In this document: positions 20,083 through 29,549 of the stretch, piece by piece
Layout: every line of letters starts with the position of its first letter
Numbering within the stretch: the stretch's first letter is position 1
Source of the DNA: Mangrovimonas aestuarii
GTDB taxonomy: Bacteria > Bacteroidota > Bacteroidia > Flavobacteriales > Flavobacteriaceae
Assembly: GCF_028767185.1 (NCBI RefSeq)
Contig: NZ_JARACK010000011.1
Location: 33,812-97,811 of the forward strand
DNA: 64,000 nucleotides
Direction of reading: 5' to 3'
Program-made: the position numbers and the translations under genes
The notes under the pieces: model-generated
What the model was told of the DNA's origin: nothing
Databases searched by the model: none
What the model saw: only the letters and a program-made list of their open reading frames with translations

Positions 20083-21489
20083 ATGAAAAAAATTGCATCC
20101 TTGTTATTTGTTTCAGCACTCGGGGGCATCATAACCTTAGGTGCCTACAAAATGTTAATTGAAAACCAGCAGGGCTTGGTTATAGAAACTTCCACATCAC
20201 CTCCTGCAATAATCCCCACAAACCACAACACTTCAAACATCTACAATTTGGCCAATGCACCAGATTTCACGACTGCTGCCGATAAGGCTGTTCACAGTGT
20301 TGTACACGTAAAAAACACAACGATTGTAAATAGCCAACCAACCTTTGAAGATCTTTTCTTTGGTCGCCGTTCACAGCGTAGTCAGGTAGGTACCGGGTCT
20401 GGTGTGATTATTTCACCTGACGGATACATTATTACAAACAATCATGTTATAGATGGTTCACAATCGCTATCGGTCACTCTTAACAACAACAAAACTTACG
20501 AAGCCGAAATAATAGGCTCAGATCCAAAAACAGATATCGCTCTTTTAAAAATTGAGTCTGATGAAGATCTTCCATATGCCGCTTTTGGTGATTCGGACAA
20601 TGCTAAGGTTGGCGAATGGGTGCTTGCCGTTGGAAATCCGTTTAACCTAACCTCAACTGTAACAGCAGGAATTATCAGTGCTAAATCGAGAGACCTGAGT
20701 GGTCAGAACGCTCAATCGTTTATCCAAACGGATGCCGCAGTAAATCCTGGGAATTCTGGTGGGGCTCTGGTTAACACTAATGGTGACCTTATAGGAATTA
20801 ACACTGCTATTTCATCACAAACCGGCTCATACATTGGCTATTCATTTGCAGTACCCAGCAACATTGCCAAAAAAGTTGTTGAGGACATTATGGAATACGG
20901 TAACGTACAAAATGGAATTTTGGGCGTAGTTGGAGGAACTTTAAATAGCAGAGCGGCAAAAGAATTGGGTATTGCTGAAACCGAAGGCTTTTATGTAGGC
21001 GGCGTTGATGAAGACTCTGGAGCTGACCTAGCCGGAATTCAAGAAGGAGATATCATTAAAAAGGTAGACGATATCAGGATTTCAAAATTTGCAGACCTTA
21101 GCGGTTACCTCAACACTAAACGTCCTAACGATATTGTTCAAGTTACTATTTTACGTGACGGTAAGGACAAAGTGATTCCTGTAACTTTGGCTAAAAACCA
21201 AACCATAACAATGCCGTTGGTTGGTGTTGTTAAAAACAGTTCTAAAAGCGATTTGAAAAAACTAAACGTAGACCATGGCGTTAAAATCACTCGATTGGAT
21301 GAAAACTATGCCAATTATTGGCAACAAAATGGGGTTAAGGAAGGTAGTATCATTACTGCCATCAATGATCAAAAAGTAAATGATGTTGATGATGTAAAAA
21401 ACATCCTTAAAAACCGTTCTACTTACGACCCGATTCGCATAGAACTCATAAATTCCTACGGTGAAAAAGAACGCTATAATTTCAGATAA
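20083..21489 (+). CDS. HtrA/DegP-family periplasmic serine protease
   Basis: 468 residues with an N-terminal signal or anchor (KIASLLFVSALGGIITLGAY). The trypsin-like domain has the triad: His near 121 in ITNNHVID, Asp near 150 in KTDIALLKIE, Ser near 225 in NPGNSGGALV. One full PDZ domain follows (GILGVVGGTL to DKVIPVTLAK) and a second, shorter PDZ-like region ends the protein. It degrades or refolds misfolded envelope proteins. A strong terminator lies just downstream. Confidence 0.95.
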   Translation: MKKIASLLFVSALGGIITLGAYKMLIENQQGLVIETSTSPPAIIPTNHNTSNIYNLANAPDFTTAADKAVHSVVHVKNTTIVNSQPTFEDLFFGRRSQRSQVGTGSGVIISPDGYIITNNHVIDGSQSLSVTLNNNKTYEAEIIGSDPKTDIALLKIESDEDLPYAAFGDSDNAKVGEWVLAVGNPFNLTSTVTAGIISAKSRDLSGQNAQSFIQTDAAVNPGNSGGALVNTNGDLIGINTAISSQTGSYIGYSFAVPSNIAKKVVEDIMEYGNVQNGILGVVGGTLNSRAAKELGIAETEGFYVGGVDEDSGADLAGIQEGDIIKKVDDIRISKFADLSGYLNTKRPNDIVQVTILRDGKDKVIPVTLAKNQTITMPLVGVVKNSSKSDLKKLNVDHGVKITRLDENYANYWQQNGVKEGSIITAINDQKVNDVDDVKNILKNRSTYDPIRIELINSYGEKERYNFR

Positions 21490-21517
21490 TTACACTTAAA
21501 AACACTCTTAAACCTAC

Positions 21518-21550
21518 AAACGCCTTAATAAATAATTAAGGCGTTTTATT
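21518..21550 (+). terminator. Terminator of the HtrA gene
   Basis: A 12-base-pair perfect stem (AAACGCCTTAAT at 21518-21529 against ATTAAGGCGTTT at 21535-21546) with a 5-base loop and a following T-rich stretch. It separates the protease gene from GAPDH. Confidence 0.9.
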
Positions 21551-21588
21551 TTTATAACTTTTTCAGTTCGAAAACGTTTGAAATATAT

Positions 21589-21596
21589 TATTTTTG
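21589..21596 (+). promoter_or_regulatory. Bacteroidota -7 box before GAPDH
   Basis: TATTTTTG at 21589-21596 matches TAnnTTTG exactly, 36 bases ahead of the start codon. No good TTG -33 element is seen at the expected distance. Confidence 0.6.
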
Positions 21597-21631
21597 CGCA
21601 AAATTTATAACAACACACTAAATTGTAAACA

Positions 21632-23080
21632 ATGAGTTTTAACGAAACTTATGAAAAAGAGTTAGCTTTTCAAGCTGATAGAAGAAAAGCTACTGTAGAA
21701 TTCATCAAGATTGTAAGTGACCTTTGGTACGACAAGTCAATTGAATTGGTTCTTTTCAGAAACACATTAATAGACCGTAACGTTAGCCAAATTCTAAACT
21801 TACACGAGTATGCAGGTGAGTTTGTTCAAAAGCCAATCTCTATTTTCGATACTGTAGAAATTGCGCAAGCTATTAAAACGTTAGACCTTCCTCCAGCAAA
21901 ATTGGACATTGGAAAACTAACTTACGAATTCCACTTAGAAGATCAAAAACACAATAGCGCTACTGCTTTTGTTGCCGATAAATTAAAAGCTGCAAACGAA
22001 AACGGAACTATTAAGCCTAAAGATGTTGTTCTTTACGGGTTTGGTAGAATTGGTCGTTTGGTAGCTAGAGAATTAATGACTCGTACAGGTGCTGGAAACC
22101 AACTTCGTTTAAGAGCCATTGTTACTCGTGGTGAAATCAACGAAACTGTTTTAGAAAAACGCGCTTCTTTATTAAGAAACGATTCTGTACACGGTGATTT
22201 CTTGGGTACGGTTTCAACAGATGTTAAAAACAATGCCTTGATTATTAACGGAACTACCGTTAACATTATCTCTGCTAACGCTCCTGAGGAAATCGACTAT
22301 ACTCAATATGGTATCAACAATGCTTTGGTTATCGATAACACAGGTGCATTTAGAGATAAAGAAGCTTTAAGCAGACACTTGACCTCTAAAGGGGCTGACA
22401 AAGTATTATTGACTGCTCCAGGAAAAGGTGTTCCAAACATTGTTCACGGTGTTAACCACCTTGAGAACAACCCAACAGACATCGATATTTTCTCTGCTGC
22501 TTCTTGTACAACAAATGCCATCACTCCTATCTTGAAAGTAATGGAGGACTCATTCGGAGTAAAGAGTGGTCACCTTGAAACTATCCATGCTTACACTAAC
22601 GACCAAAACCTTGTAGATAACTTCCACAAGAAATACCGTCGTGGTCGTGCTGCTGCCTTAAACATGGTTATTACCGAAACAGGTGCTGGAAGTGCTGTTG
22701 CTAAAGCATTACCAAGCCTTGAAGGTAAATTAACTTCTAACGCTATTCGTGTTCCTGTTCCTAACGGATCTTTGGCAATTCTAAACCTAGAATTAGAAAA
22801 CCCAACTTCTGTTGAAGGCATCAACACTGTAATGAAAAAATACGCTTTAGAAGGTGACTTGGTAGAGCAAATAAAATATGAATTGAGCGACGAGTTGGTA
22901 TCTAGCGATATCGTTGGAAGCTCTGCTCCTTCAATCTACGATAGCAAAGCAACTATCGTTAGAACTGATGGTAAAAACGTTGTTCTTTACATTTGGTACG
23001 ATAACGAATATGGCTATAGCCACCAAGTAATTCGCTTAGCGAAGTATATCGCTAAAGTTAGACGTTTTACTTATTATTAG
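21632..23080 (+). CDS. gap: Glyceraldehyde-3-phosphate dehydrogenase, long form
   Basis: 482 residues, about 140 more than ordinary GAPDH. The extension is N-terminal (about 1-130, with FVQKPISIFDTVEIAQAIKT). The NAD(P)-binding start then follows as VVLYGFGRIGRLVARELMTR near 132, and the active-site Cys is near 291 in SAASCTTNAITPIL, followed by LETIHAYTNDQNLVDNFHKK. It oxidises glyceraldehyde 3-phosphate, or works in reverse in gluconeogenesis. This long type is common in Bacteroidota, often beside a standard paralogue elsewhere. It has its own promoter box and terminator. Confidence 0.96.
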   Translation: MSFNETYEKELAFQADRRKATVEFIKIVSDLWYDKSIELVLFRNTLIDRNVSQILNLHEYAGEFVQKPISIFDTVEIAQAIKTLDLPPAKLDIGKLTYEFHLEDQKHNSATAFVADKLKAANENGTIKPKDVVLYGFGRIGRLVARELMTRTGAGNQLRLRAIVTRGEINETVLEKRASLLRNDSVHGDFLGTVSTDVKNNALIINGTTVNIISANAPEEIDYTQYGINNALVIDNTGAFRDKEALSRHLTSKGADKVLLTAPGKGVPNIVHGVNHLENNPTDIDIFSAASCTTNAITPILKVMEDSFGVKSGHLETIHAYTNDQNLVDNFHKKYRRGRAAALNMVITETGAGSAVAKALPSLEGKLTSNAIRVPVPNGSLAILNLELENPTSVEGINTVMKKYALEGDLVEQIKYELSDELVSSDIVGSSAPSIYDSKATIVRTDGKNVVLYIWYDNEYGYSHQVIRLAKYIAKVRRFTYY

Positions 23081-23104
23081 TAGATAGTTTCATACTAGAC
23101 ATAT

Positions 23105-23137
23105 AAAAAATCCCGCAATTAATTGCGGGATTTTTTT
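23105..23137 (+). terminator. Terminator of GAPDH
   Basis: A perfect inverted repeat, AAAAAATCCCGCAATT followed by AATTGCGGGATTTTTTT, 24 bases after the gap stop codon. It is a typical intrinsic terminator. Confidence 0.92.
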
Positions 23138-23199
23138 GTGTATAAAGCAACCTTTTTCTGCTTTACACATCTATGTTACAACTAACTAATCTAACCTAT

Positions 23200-23727
23200 A
23201 TGAAATCTTCACTACTTTACATTTTTGTGATTATCGTTGGATTGAGTGTACAGAGTTGCCTGTACTTCAACAATAACAATGAGGATGATCAATTCCTCAC
23301 AGAACCCGAAACGTATCACTACGAACCAATTACCATATCTCGGGAAACTTTGGAAAACTCGACCACGCTAGAGGCTCTTTCCAAACCTATGGTAAACACT
23401 GGAAAAATTTATGTAAAAGGAAATCTAATATTCATAAATGAAAACAGTGAAGGTTTCCACATTATTGACAATTCAACCCCTTCTGCTCCTCAAAACATTG
23501 CGTTTCTAAACATTTTAGGATCTTCAGACTTAGCTATAAAAAACAATGTAATCTTCGCTAATAACGCCACAGATTTAATTGCTCTTTCATTAAACCTGGA
23601 AACTCAGCAAATAGAAATTACTAAGCGTATTCCCAATGCTTTTCCACAAATGCCCTCACCTGACGGTTTTATACCTTATGATTTAGAAGAAGATGAAATA
23701 ATTCTTGATTGGACATTAAACGAATAA
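23200..23727 (+). CDS. Small lipoprotein with LVIVD-type repeat, copy 1
   Basis: 175 residues from the ATG at 23200; an ATG at 23173 would add 9 residues ahead of a clear lipoprotein signal (LYIFVIIVGLSVQSC). The mature part has one beta-propeller-like unit: GKIYVKGNLIFINENSEGFH then IIDNSTPSAPQNIAFLNILG and SDLAIKNNVIFANNATDLIA. This is like the LVIVD repeat, where paired strands describe a value that is read out and compared. The C-terminus is acidic. It lies 4 bases before a related lipoprotein; function unknown. Confidence 0.75.
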   Translation: MKSSLLYIFVIIVGLSVQSCLYFNNNNEDDQFLTEPETYHYEPITISRETLENSTTLEALSKPMVNTGKIYVKGNLIFINENSEGFHIIDNSTPSAPQNIAFLNILGSSDLAIKNNVIFANNATDLIALSLNLETQQIEITKRIPNAFPQMPSPDGFIPYDLEEDEIILDWTLNE

Positions 23728-23731
23728 CATC

Positions 23732-24472
23732 ATGAAAAAACTACTATACATTTGTTTCTTAATTTTATTAGCATGTGATGGAGACCAACAAAGCAACGGC
23801 GCCTTAAACTCTGATTCTTCAAATGTTGGGCAAGGTGGATCACTAGCTCGCTTTGCTCTTGTCAATGATTATTTATACACCGTAGACAAAAATAGCCTTA
23901 ACGTATTTAGTATCGTAAACGCAGAAAATCCAGTAAAAATTAACCAAGTCACTATAGGTTTCAATATTGAAACTCTTTTCAACTATAAAGAATATTTGTA
24001 TATAGGGTCTCAAAACGGCATGTATATCTATGGCCTTCAAAACCCTGAAGCTCCTAACTATTTGTCCGATGTGCAACATTTTACTGCCTGTGACCCTGTT
24101 GTTGCAAATAGCACTCACGCCTTTGTAACCCTACATTCTGATATTGGCTGCGGAACCACAATTAACGTTCTCGAGATTTACGATGTATCAGACGTATTGA
24201 ATCCAGTTTTGATATCATCAAGAAACTTAAATAGACCCATAGGATTGGCACTGTACGATAATTACTTGTTTGTTTGTGATGACGAAGTGAAAATTTTCGA
24301 TGTTTCAAATCCTGAGCAGTCAACCCTTGTTTATGCCATAAACAAAAATGCTTTCGACCTAATCATAAAGGATGACCTGCTCATATTAATTGGGGAAAAT
24401 GGCCTCTATCAATATAGTCTAGATTCTGAAAACATTGAAAATATTAACGAATTAAGTATCATAAACATCTAA
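23732..24472 (+). CDS. LVIVD-repeat lipoprotein, copy 2
   Basis: 246 residues with a lipoprotein signal (KLLYICFLILLAC, acylated Cys at 15). Four or so repeats resemble LVIVD units: YTVDKNSLNVFSIVNAENPV, LYIGSQNGMYIYGLQNPEAP, INVLEIYDVSDVLNPVLISS and LFVCDDEVKIFDVSNPEQST. The repeats suggest a small surface or periplasmic beta-propeller. It follows copy 1 by 4 bases and is followed by a terminator, so the two form a dicistronic unit. No catalytic residues stand out. Confidence 0.82.
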   Translation: MKKLLYICFLILLACDGDQQSNGALNSDSSNVGQGGSLARFALVNDYLYTVDKNSLNVFSIVNAENPVKINQVTIGFNIETLFNYKEYLYIGSQNGMYIYGLQNPEAPNYLSDVQHFTACDPVVANSTHAFVTLHSDIGCGTTINVLEIYDVSDVLNPVLISSRNLNRPIGLALYDNYLFVCDDEVKIFDVSNPEQSTLVYAINKNAFDLIIKDDLLILIGENGLYQYSLDSENIENINELSIINI

Positions 24473-24498
24473 AACCAAATTAGTAACGTATATATCCT

Positions 24499-24523
24499 AA
24501 ACCTCATTTATATGAGGTTTTTT
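24499..24523 (+). terminator. Terminator after the LVIVD lipoproteins
   Basis: AAACCTCAT at 24499-24507 pairs with ATGAGGTTT at 24512-24520 and runs into a T stretch. Confidence 0.85.
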
Positions 24524-24590
24524 GTTGATTGGACTTTGATAGTGAACAAATATTTTTAATTTCGTAACCTTGAATAAAAAATTTTCCCAA

Positions 24591-25205
24591 ATGAATCATT
24601 TTAAACTTATAACACTCCTATTGATAGCATGTTTTAGCTTAAATCTACAAGCACAAACCAATGACTCTGAAGATGACGGTTTATCACTAAACAGTGGTAC
24701 TATAAGCAATCAATTTGATTATGTTATCCAAAAATCCAACAACTACCAAGATTATAAAGTTGTAAAAAGACATTGGCTTTCCACCTTAAAGTCACACACC
24801 ATGGATTCCCTTAAGGCAGTTAGAAAAAACCTTGCCGACACTCAAGCAATTGTAGATACACAAGCCAAGGAAATCACCGAACTAAAAGGAAACTTAGAGA
24901 ACACTCAAAATAACCTAGAGCAAACTAATCTTGAAAAAGACAGCATCCAAATGTTTGGGTTCATACCAATGAGTAAAGGAAGTTACAGCATGACCATGTG
25001 GAGTATAATAGGTGGTCTTTTAGTATTTTTACTGTTCTTTATTTATAGATTCAAAAACAGTAATACCGTAACCAAACAAGCGCAAAAAGCCTTAAGAGAA
25101 ACTGAAGAAGAATTTGAAGAACATAGAAAGGTAGCTTTAGAACGCGAACAAAAAGTGAGACGTCAACTTCAAGACGAACTTAACAAGCAAAAAGCTTTAG
25201 TATAA
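24591..25205 (+). CDS. Conserved membrane protein with coiled coil, upstream of trmD
   Basis: 204 residues from the ATG at 24591, which places a signal peptide (LITLLLIACFSLNLQAQ) at the start; a TTG at 24570 would add 7 residues ahead of it. A predicted periplasmic region carries a heptad-rich coiled coil (RKNLADTQAIVDTQAKEITE, then LKGNLENTQNNLEQTNLEKD), followed by one membrane helix (WSIIGGLLVFLLFFIYRF) and a charged coiled tail (REQKVRRQLQDELNKQ). Homologues are sometimes labelled tRNA (guanine-N1)-methyltransferase, apparently because of the trmD neighbour; nothing in the sequence supports that. It has its own terminator. Confidence 0.8.
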   Translation: MNHFKLITLLLIACFSLNLQAQTNDSEDDGLSLNSGTISNQFDYVIQKSNNYQDYKVVKRHWLSTLKSHTMDSLKAVRKNLADTQAIVDTQAKEITELKGNLENTQNNLEQTNLEKDSIQMFGFIPMSKGSYSMTMWSIIGGLLVFLLFFIYRFKNSNTVTKQAQKALRETEEEFEEHRKVALEREQKVRRQLQDELNKQKALV

Positions 25206-25211
25206 AATCTC

Positions 25212-25239
25212 AGCCGTTCATTTAGAACGGCTTTTTTTT
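25212..25239 (+). terminator. Terminator before trmD
   Basis: AGCCGTTC at 25212-25219 and GAACGGCT at 25225-25232 form an 8-base-pair stem followed by eight T residues. Confidence 0.88.
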
Positions 25240-25305
25240 GCTTCAAGTCTCTCGCTTAACTTAAAAAGATTCTTCGCATCTTTGTAGCCTGTTATTAAAT
25301 AAGTC

Positions 25306-25983
25306 ATGAGAATCGATATTATCACTGTATTACCAGAGCTACTGAAAAGTCCTTTTGAAGCTTCAATTTTAAAGCGTGCAATTGAAGCTGAATTAGTTGA
25401 AGTTTATTTTCACAATTTACGTGATTACACCGCCGACAACTATAAAACAGTAGACGACTACCAATTTGGTGGTGGGGCTGGAATGGTAATGCTAATAGAA
25501 CCAATTGATAAATGCATAGCCAAACTTAAATCGGAACGTGATTACGATGAAGTGATTTACATGACACCAGACGGTGAACGGCTTACCCAAGGTATTGCCA
25601 ATCATCTTTCGTTAAAAGGAAATATAATTATTTTATGTGGTCATTATAAAGGTGTAGATCAAAGAGTACGTGATCATTTTGTGACTAAGGAGATCTCAAT
25701 AGGGGATTATGTGCTTTCTGGAGGAGAACTAGGGGCCGCGGTATTATGCGACGCTGTTATTCGATTGATTCCGGGTGTATTAGGCAACGAAACCTCAGCC
25801 CTTACCGATTCGTTTCAGGATAATCTATTAGCGCCACCAATTTATACCAGACCAAGAGAATACAAAGGATGGAAAGTCCCTGAAATACTTTTTAGCGGAA
25901 ATTTTCCGGTAATAGAACAGTGGCGTGAAGAACAAGCCTATCAACGCACTAAAGAACGACGTCCTGATTTGTTGGATGAATAG
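25306..25983 (+). CDS. trmD: tRNA (guanine37-N1)-methyltransferase TrmD
   Basis: 225 residues, typical for TrmD, a SPOUT-fold enzyme that methylates G37 of tRNAs to prevent frameshifting. Visible: [20 protein letters not shown] at the start, [20 protein letters not shown], the SAM knot region [19 protein letters not shown] and [20 protein letters not shown], and the C-terminal [19 protein letters not shown]. It lies 162 bases upstream of rplS, a classic pairing, although rplS has its own promoter here. Confidence 0.97.
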   Translation: MRIDIITVLPELLKSPFEASILKRAIEAELVEVYFHNLRDYTADNYKTVDDYQFGGGAGMVMLIEPIDKCIAKLKSERDYDEVIYMTPDGERLTQGIANHLSLKGNIIILCGHYKGVDQRVRDHFVTKEISIGDYVLSGGELGAAVLCDAVIRLIPGVLGNETSALTDSFQDNLLAPPIYTRPREYKGWKVPEILFSGNFPVIEQWREEQAYQRTKERRPDLLDE

Positions 25984-26040
25984 AATCCTTTTCCCGTAAC
26001 CTTACTGACATACAATTATATAAAAAAGTAAGAATTAGTA

Positions 26041-26070
26041 TTGTACAATATTTTTAATTCATTATTTTTG
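26041..26070 (+). promoter_or_regulatory. rplS promoter
   Basis: TTG at 26041-26043, exactly 19 bases, then TATTTTTG at 26063-26070, a full match to the Bacteroidota -33/-7 consensus. Transcription should start near 26077, leaving an untranslated leader of nearly 70 bases. Confidence 0.82.
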
Positions 26071-26076
26071 CACTCA

Positions 26077-26144
26077 ATTTCGGATTAACCTCTGGCGATG
26101 GTCGTGAATGTTGTTTCGAATCAACTATTTTAAATTTAAAGACA
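26077..26144 (+). promoter_or_regulatory. Candidate ribosomal protein L19 leader in the rplS 5' UTR
   Basis: The roughly 68-base leader is G/C-richer than the flanking spacer and carries short pairing segments (for example GTTG with CAAC around 26111-26126, and ACC with GGT at 26092-26102). Flavobacterial L19 leaders have been described as comparative RNA motifs in this position; a match here is inferred from location only. Confidence 0.4.
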
Positions 26145-26495
26145 ATGGAATCTTTAATCAAGTTTGTACAAGACGAATTTGTAACAAGAAAAGAATTTCC
26201 GGAATTCAGCGCCGGAGACACTATCACAGTTTACTACGAAATTAGAGAAGGTGACAAAGTACGTACACAGTTCTTTAGAGGTGTGGTAATCCAAAAAAGA
26301 GGTTCAGGTAGTTCTGAAACTTTTACCATCAGAAAAATGTCAGGAACAGTTGGTGTAGAGCGTATCTTCCCAGTTAACATGCCTGCTTTACAAAAAATCG
26401 AGATCAATAAAAGAGGTAAAGTTCGTAGAGCTCGTATCTTCTACTTTAGAGGTCTTACTGGTAAAAAAGCTAGAATTAAAGAAAGTAGACGTTAA
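26145..26495 (+). CDS. rplS: 50S ribosomal protein L19
   Basis: 116 residues with the L19 pattern: FPEFSAGDTITVYYEIREGD, RTQFFRGVVIQKRGSGSSET and FTIRKMSGTVGVERIFPVNM, ending in the basic RGKVRRARIFYFRGLTGKKA. L19 sits at the interface of the ribosomal subunits. It has its own promoter, a possible regulatory leader and a strong terminator, so it is effectively monocistronic although it follows trmD. Confidence 0.98.
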   Translation: MESLIKFVQDEFVTRKEFPEFSAGDTITVYYEIREGDKVRTQFFRGVVIQKRGSGSSETFTIRKMSGTVGVERIFPVNMPALQKIEINKRGKVRRARIFYFRGLTGKKARIKESRR

Positions 26496-26520
26496 TAAAA
26501 CAACGTTCGTATTCAAAAGT

Positions 26521-26548
26521 AAAAGCCCCGAATATTCGGGGCTTTTTT
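26521..26548 (+). terminator. Terminator of rplS
   Basis: A perfect inverted repeat AAAAGCCCCGAATATTCGGG with its complementary right arm GGGGCTTTTTT, 26 bases after the rplS stop. Confidence 0.93.
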
Positions 26549-26685
26549 CTTACCCTAACAAACGATTTAACTCACTATATTTTAACAGTTTACAGTTGCT
26601 TATCTTGCCGGTTTATCCTATATTAGCAATAGAGTTTAGGTGTTCTTTTTTTAGTTTATCTTAACTCGTATAAACGTTCTTTACA

Positions 26686-26693
26686 TACAATTG
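26686..26693 (+). promoter_or_regulatory. Possible -7 box of the candidate structured RNA
   Basis: TACAATTG matches TAnnTTTG with one mismatch. It would place the transcription start at about 26700, right at the first base of the outermost pairing arm of the candidate RNA. No convincing TTG element is seen upstream. Confidence 0.35.
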
Positions 26694-26700
26694 TTTTTTT

Positions 26701-27067
26701 TGTGACTTTTAGGTTTAGCACATAATAAAACAAGACACTTTATATCATTCAATCTTAGGATCGAACAATATAAAGTTGATGTTTTTTTTAGATAGTAGAA
26801 ACGTTGATAGATGATGCTAAAGAAAAAAGCGAAGAAACAATTACACAGAAACACGGATAACGAGTAAATACATTTTGAAAGTTACAATTAATGATGTTTC
26901 TGTTTGAAATAACAAAACTTGAATTGAAAACCTTAAAACACCGTTTTAAGAAATTTTAGTAGCAATGCTAAACGAGTTAGTAGGTCACGCGGAGTTATTT
27001 CAAAGAAAGCCATGTCAAAATAAATACAGGTTTACAGGTTTATATTGATATGGCTTTTGTTTTTTTA
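26701..27067 (+). ncRNA. Candidate structured non-coding RNA between rplS and icd
   Basis: The 762-base spacer between rplS and icd has no protein-coding frame of note. Within it are co-linear inverted repeats. The outer arms are GTGAC (26702-26706) with GTCAC (26984-26988), and GTTTAGCA (26713-26720) with TGCTAAAC (26966-26973). Enclosed hairpins are CTTTATAT (26738-26745) with ATATAAAG (26768-26775), extended inwards by TTC/GAA and ATC/GAT across symmetric mismatches; ACAGAAACA (26845-26853) with TGTTTCTGT (26895-26903); and CTTAAAAC (26932-26939) with GTTTTAAG (26943-26950). A terminator closes it at 27006-27067. I do not recognise the family: tmRNA and RNase P hallmarks are absent. Bases 26549-26685 and 27068-27190 show nothing further that I can support. 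Confidence 0.55.
27006..27067 (+). terminator. Terminator of the candidate RNA
   Basis: AAAGCCATGTCAA (27006-27018) pairs with TTGATATGGCTTT (27045-27057), 13 base pairs with one G-T wobble, around a 26-base loop, followed by TTTTGTTTTTTT. A terminator with no upstream gene for 500 bases implies an untranslated transcript. Confidence 0.75.
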
Positions 27068-27190
27068 TACATTTAACAAACACAATTCTGTATCCTTTTA
27101 ATATTCCTACAAGGATTATCTATCTTCCTAAATCCGTTTACAGTAATCATAACTTGACATTTACACTACACATTACCTCATCGTTTTTTG

Positions 27191-27198
27191 TATATTTG
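27191..27198 (+). promoter_or_regulatory. -7 box before isocitrate dehydrogenase
   Basis: TATATTTG at 27191-27198 fits TAnnTTTG exactly, 60 bases before the start codon. No well-placed TTG is seen. Confidence 0.6.
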
Positions 27199-27254
27199 CG
27201 ACTCTTGGAAAATCACCTGTGATTTTCTTATCAATTCATAATTAAAAAAATTAA

Positions 27255-29483
<2,229 letters not shown>

Positions 29484-29497
29484 AAAAAGTAACATTT

Positions 29498-29527
29498 AAA
29501 AGGCTCCCTAATCGGAGCCTTTTTTTT
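29498..29527 (+). terminator. Terminator of icd
   Basis: AAAAGGCTCC at 29498-29507 pairs with GGAGCCTTTT at 29514-29523 and is followed by T residues. Confidence 0.92.
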
Positions 29528-29549
29528 AATTTCCCCCTAAAAATTGTAC

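Noticed and set aside
23173..23199. ATG nine codons upstream of the first LVIVD lipoprotein
   Set aside because: The added residues do not belong to a lipoprotein signal; the ATG at 23200 gives a normal-length one.
24570..24590. TTG start seven codons upstream of the coiled-coil membrane protein
   Set aside because: The ATG at 24591 begins a clean signal peptide; the extra residues would lie in front of it.
26701..27067. Identity as tmRNA or RNase P RNA
   Set aside because: No tRNA-like acceptor ends or ALAA-type tag frame is found, and RNase P landmarks such as GAGGAAAGTCC are missing.
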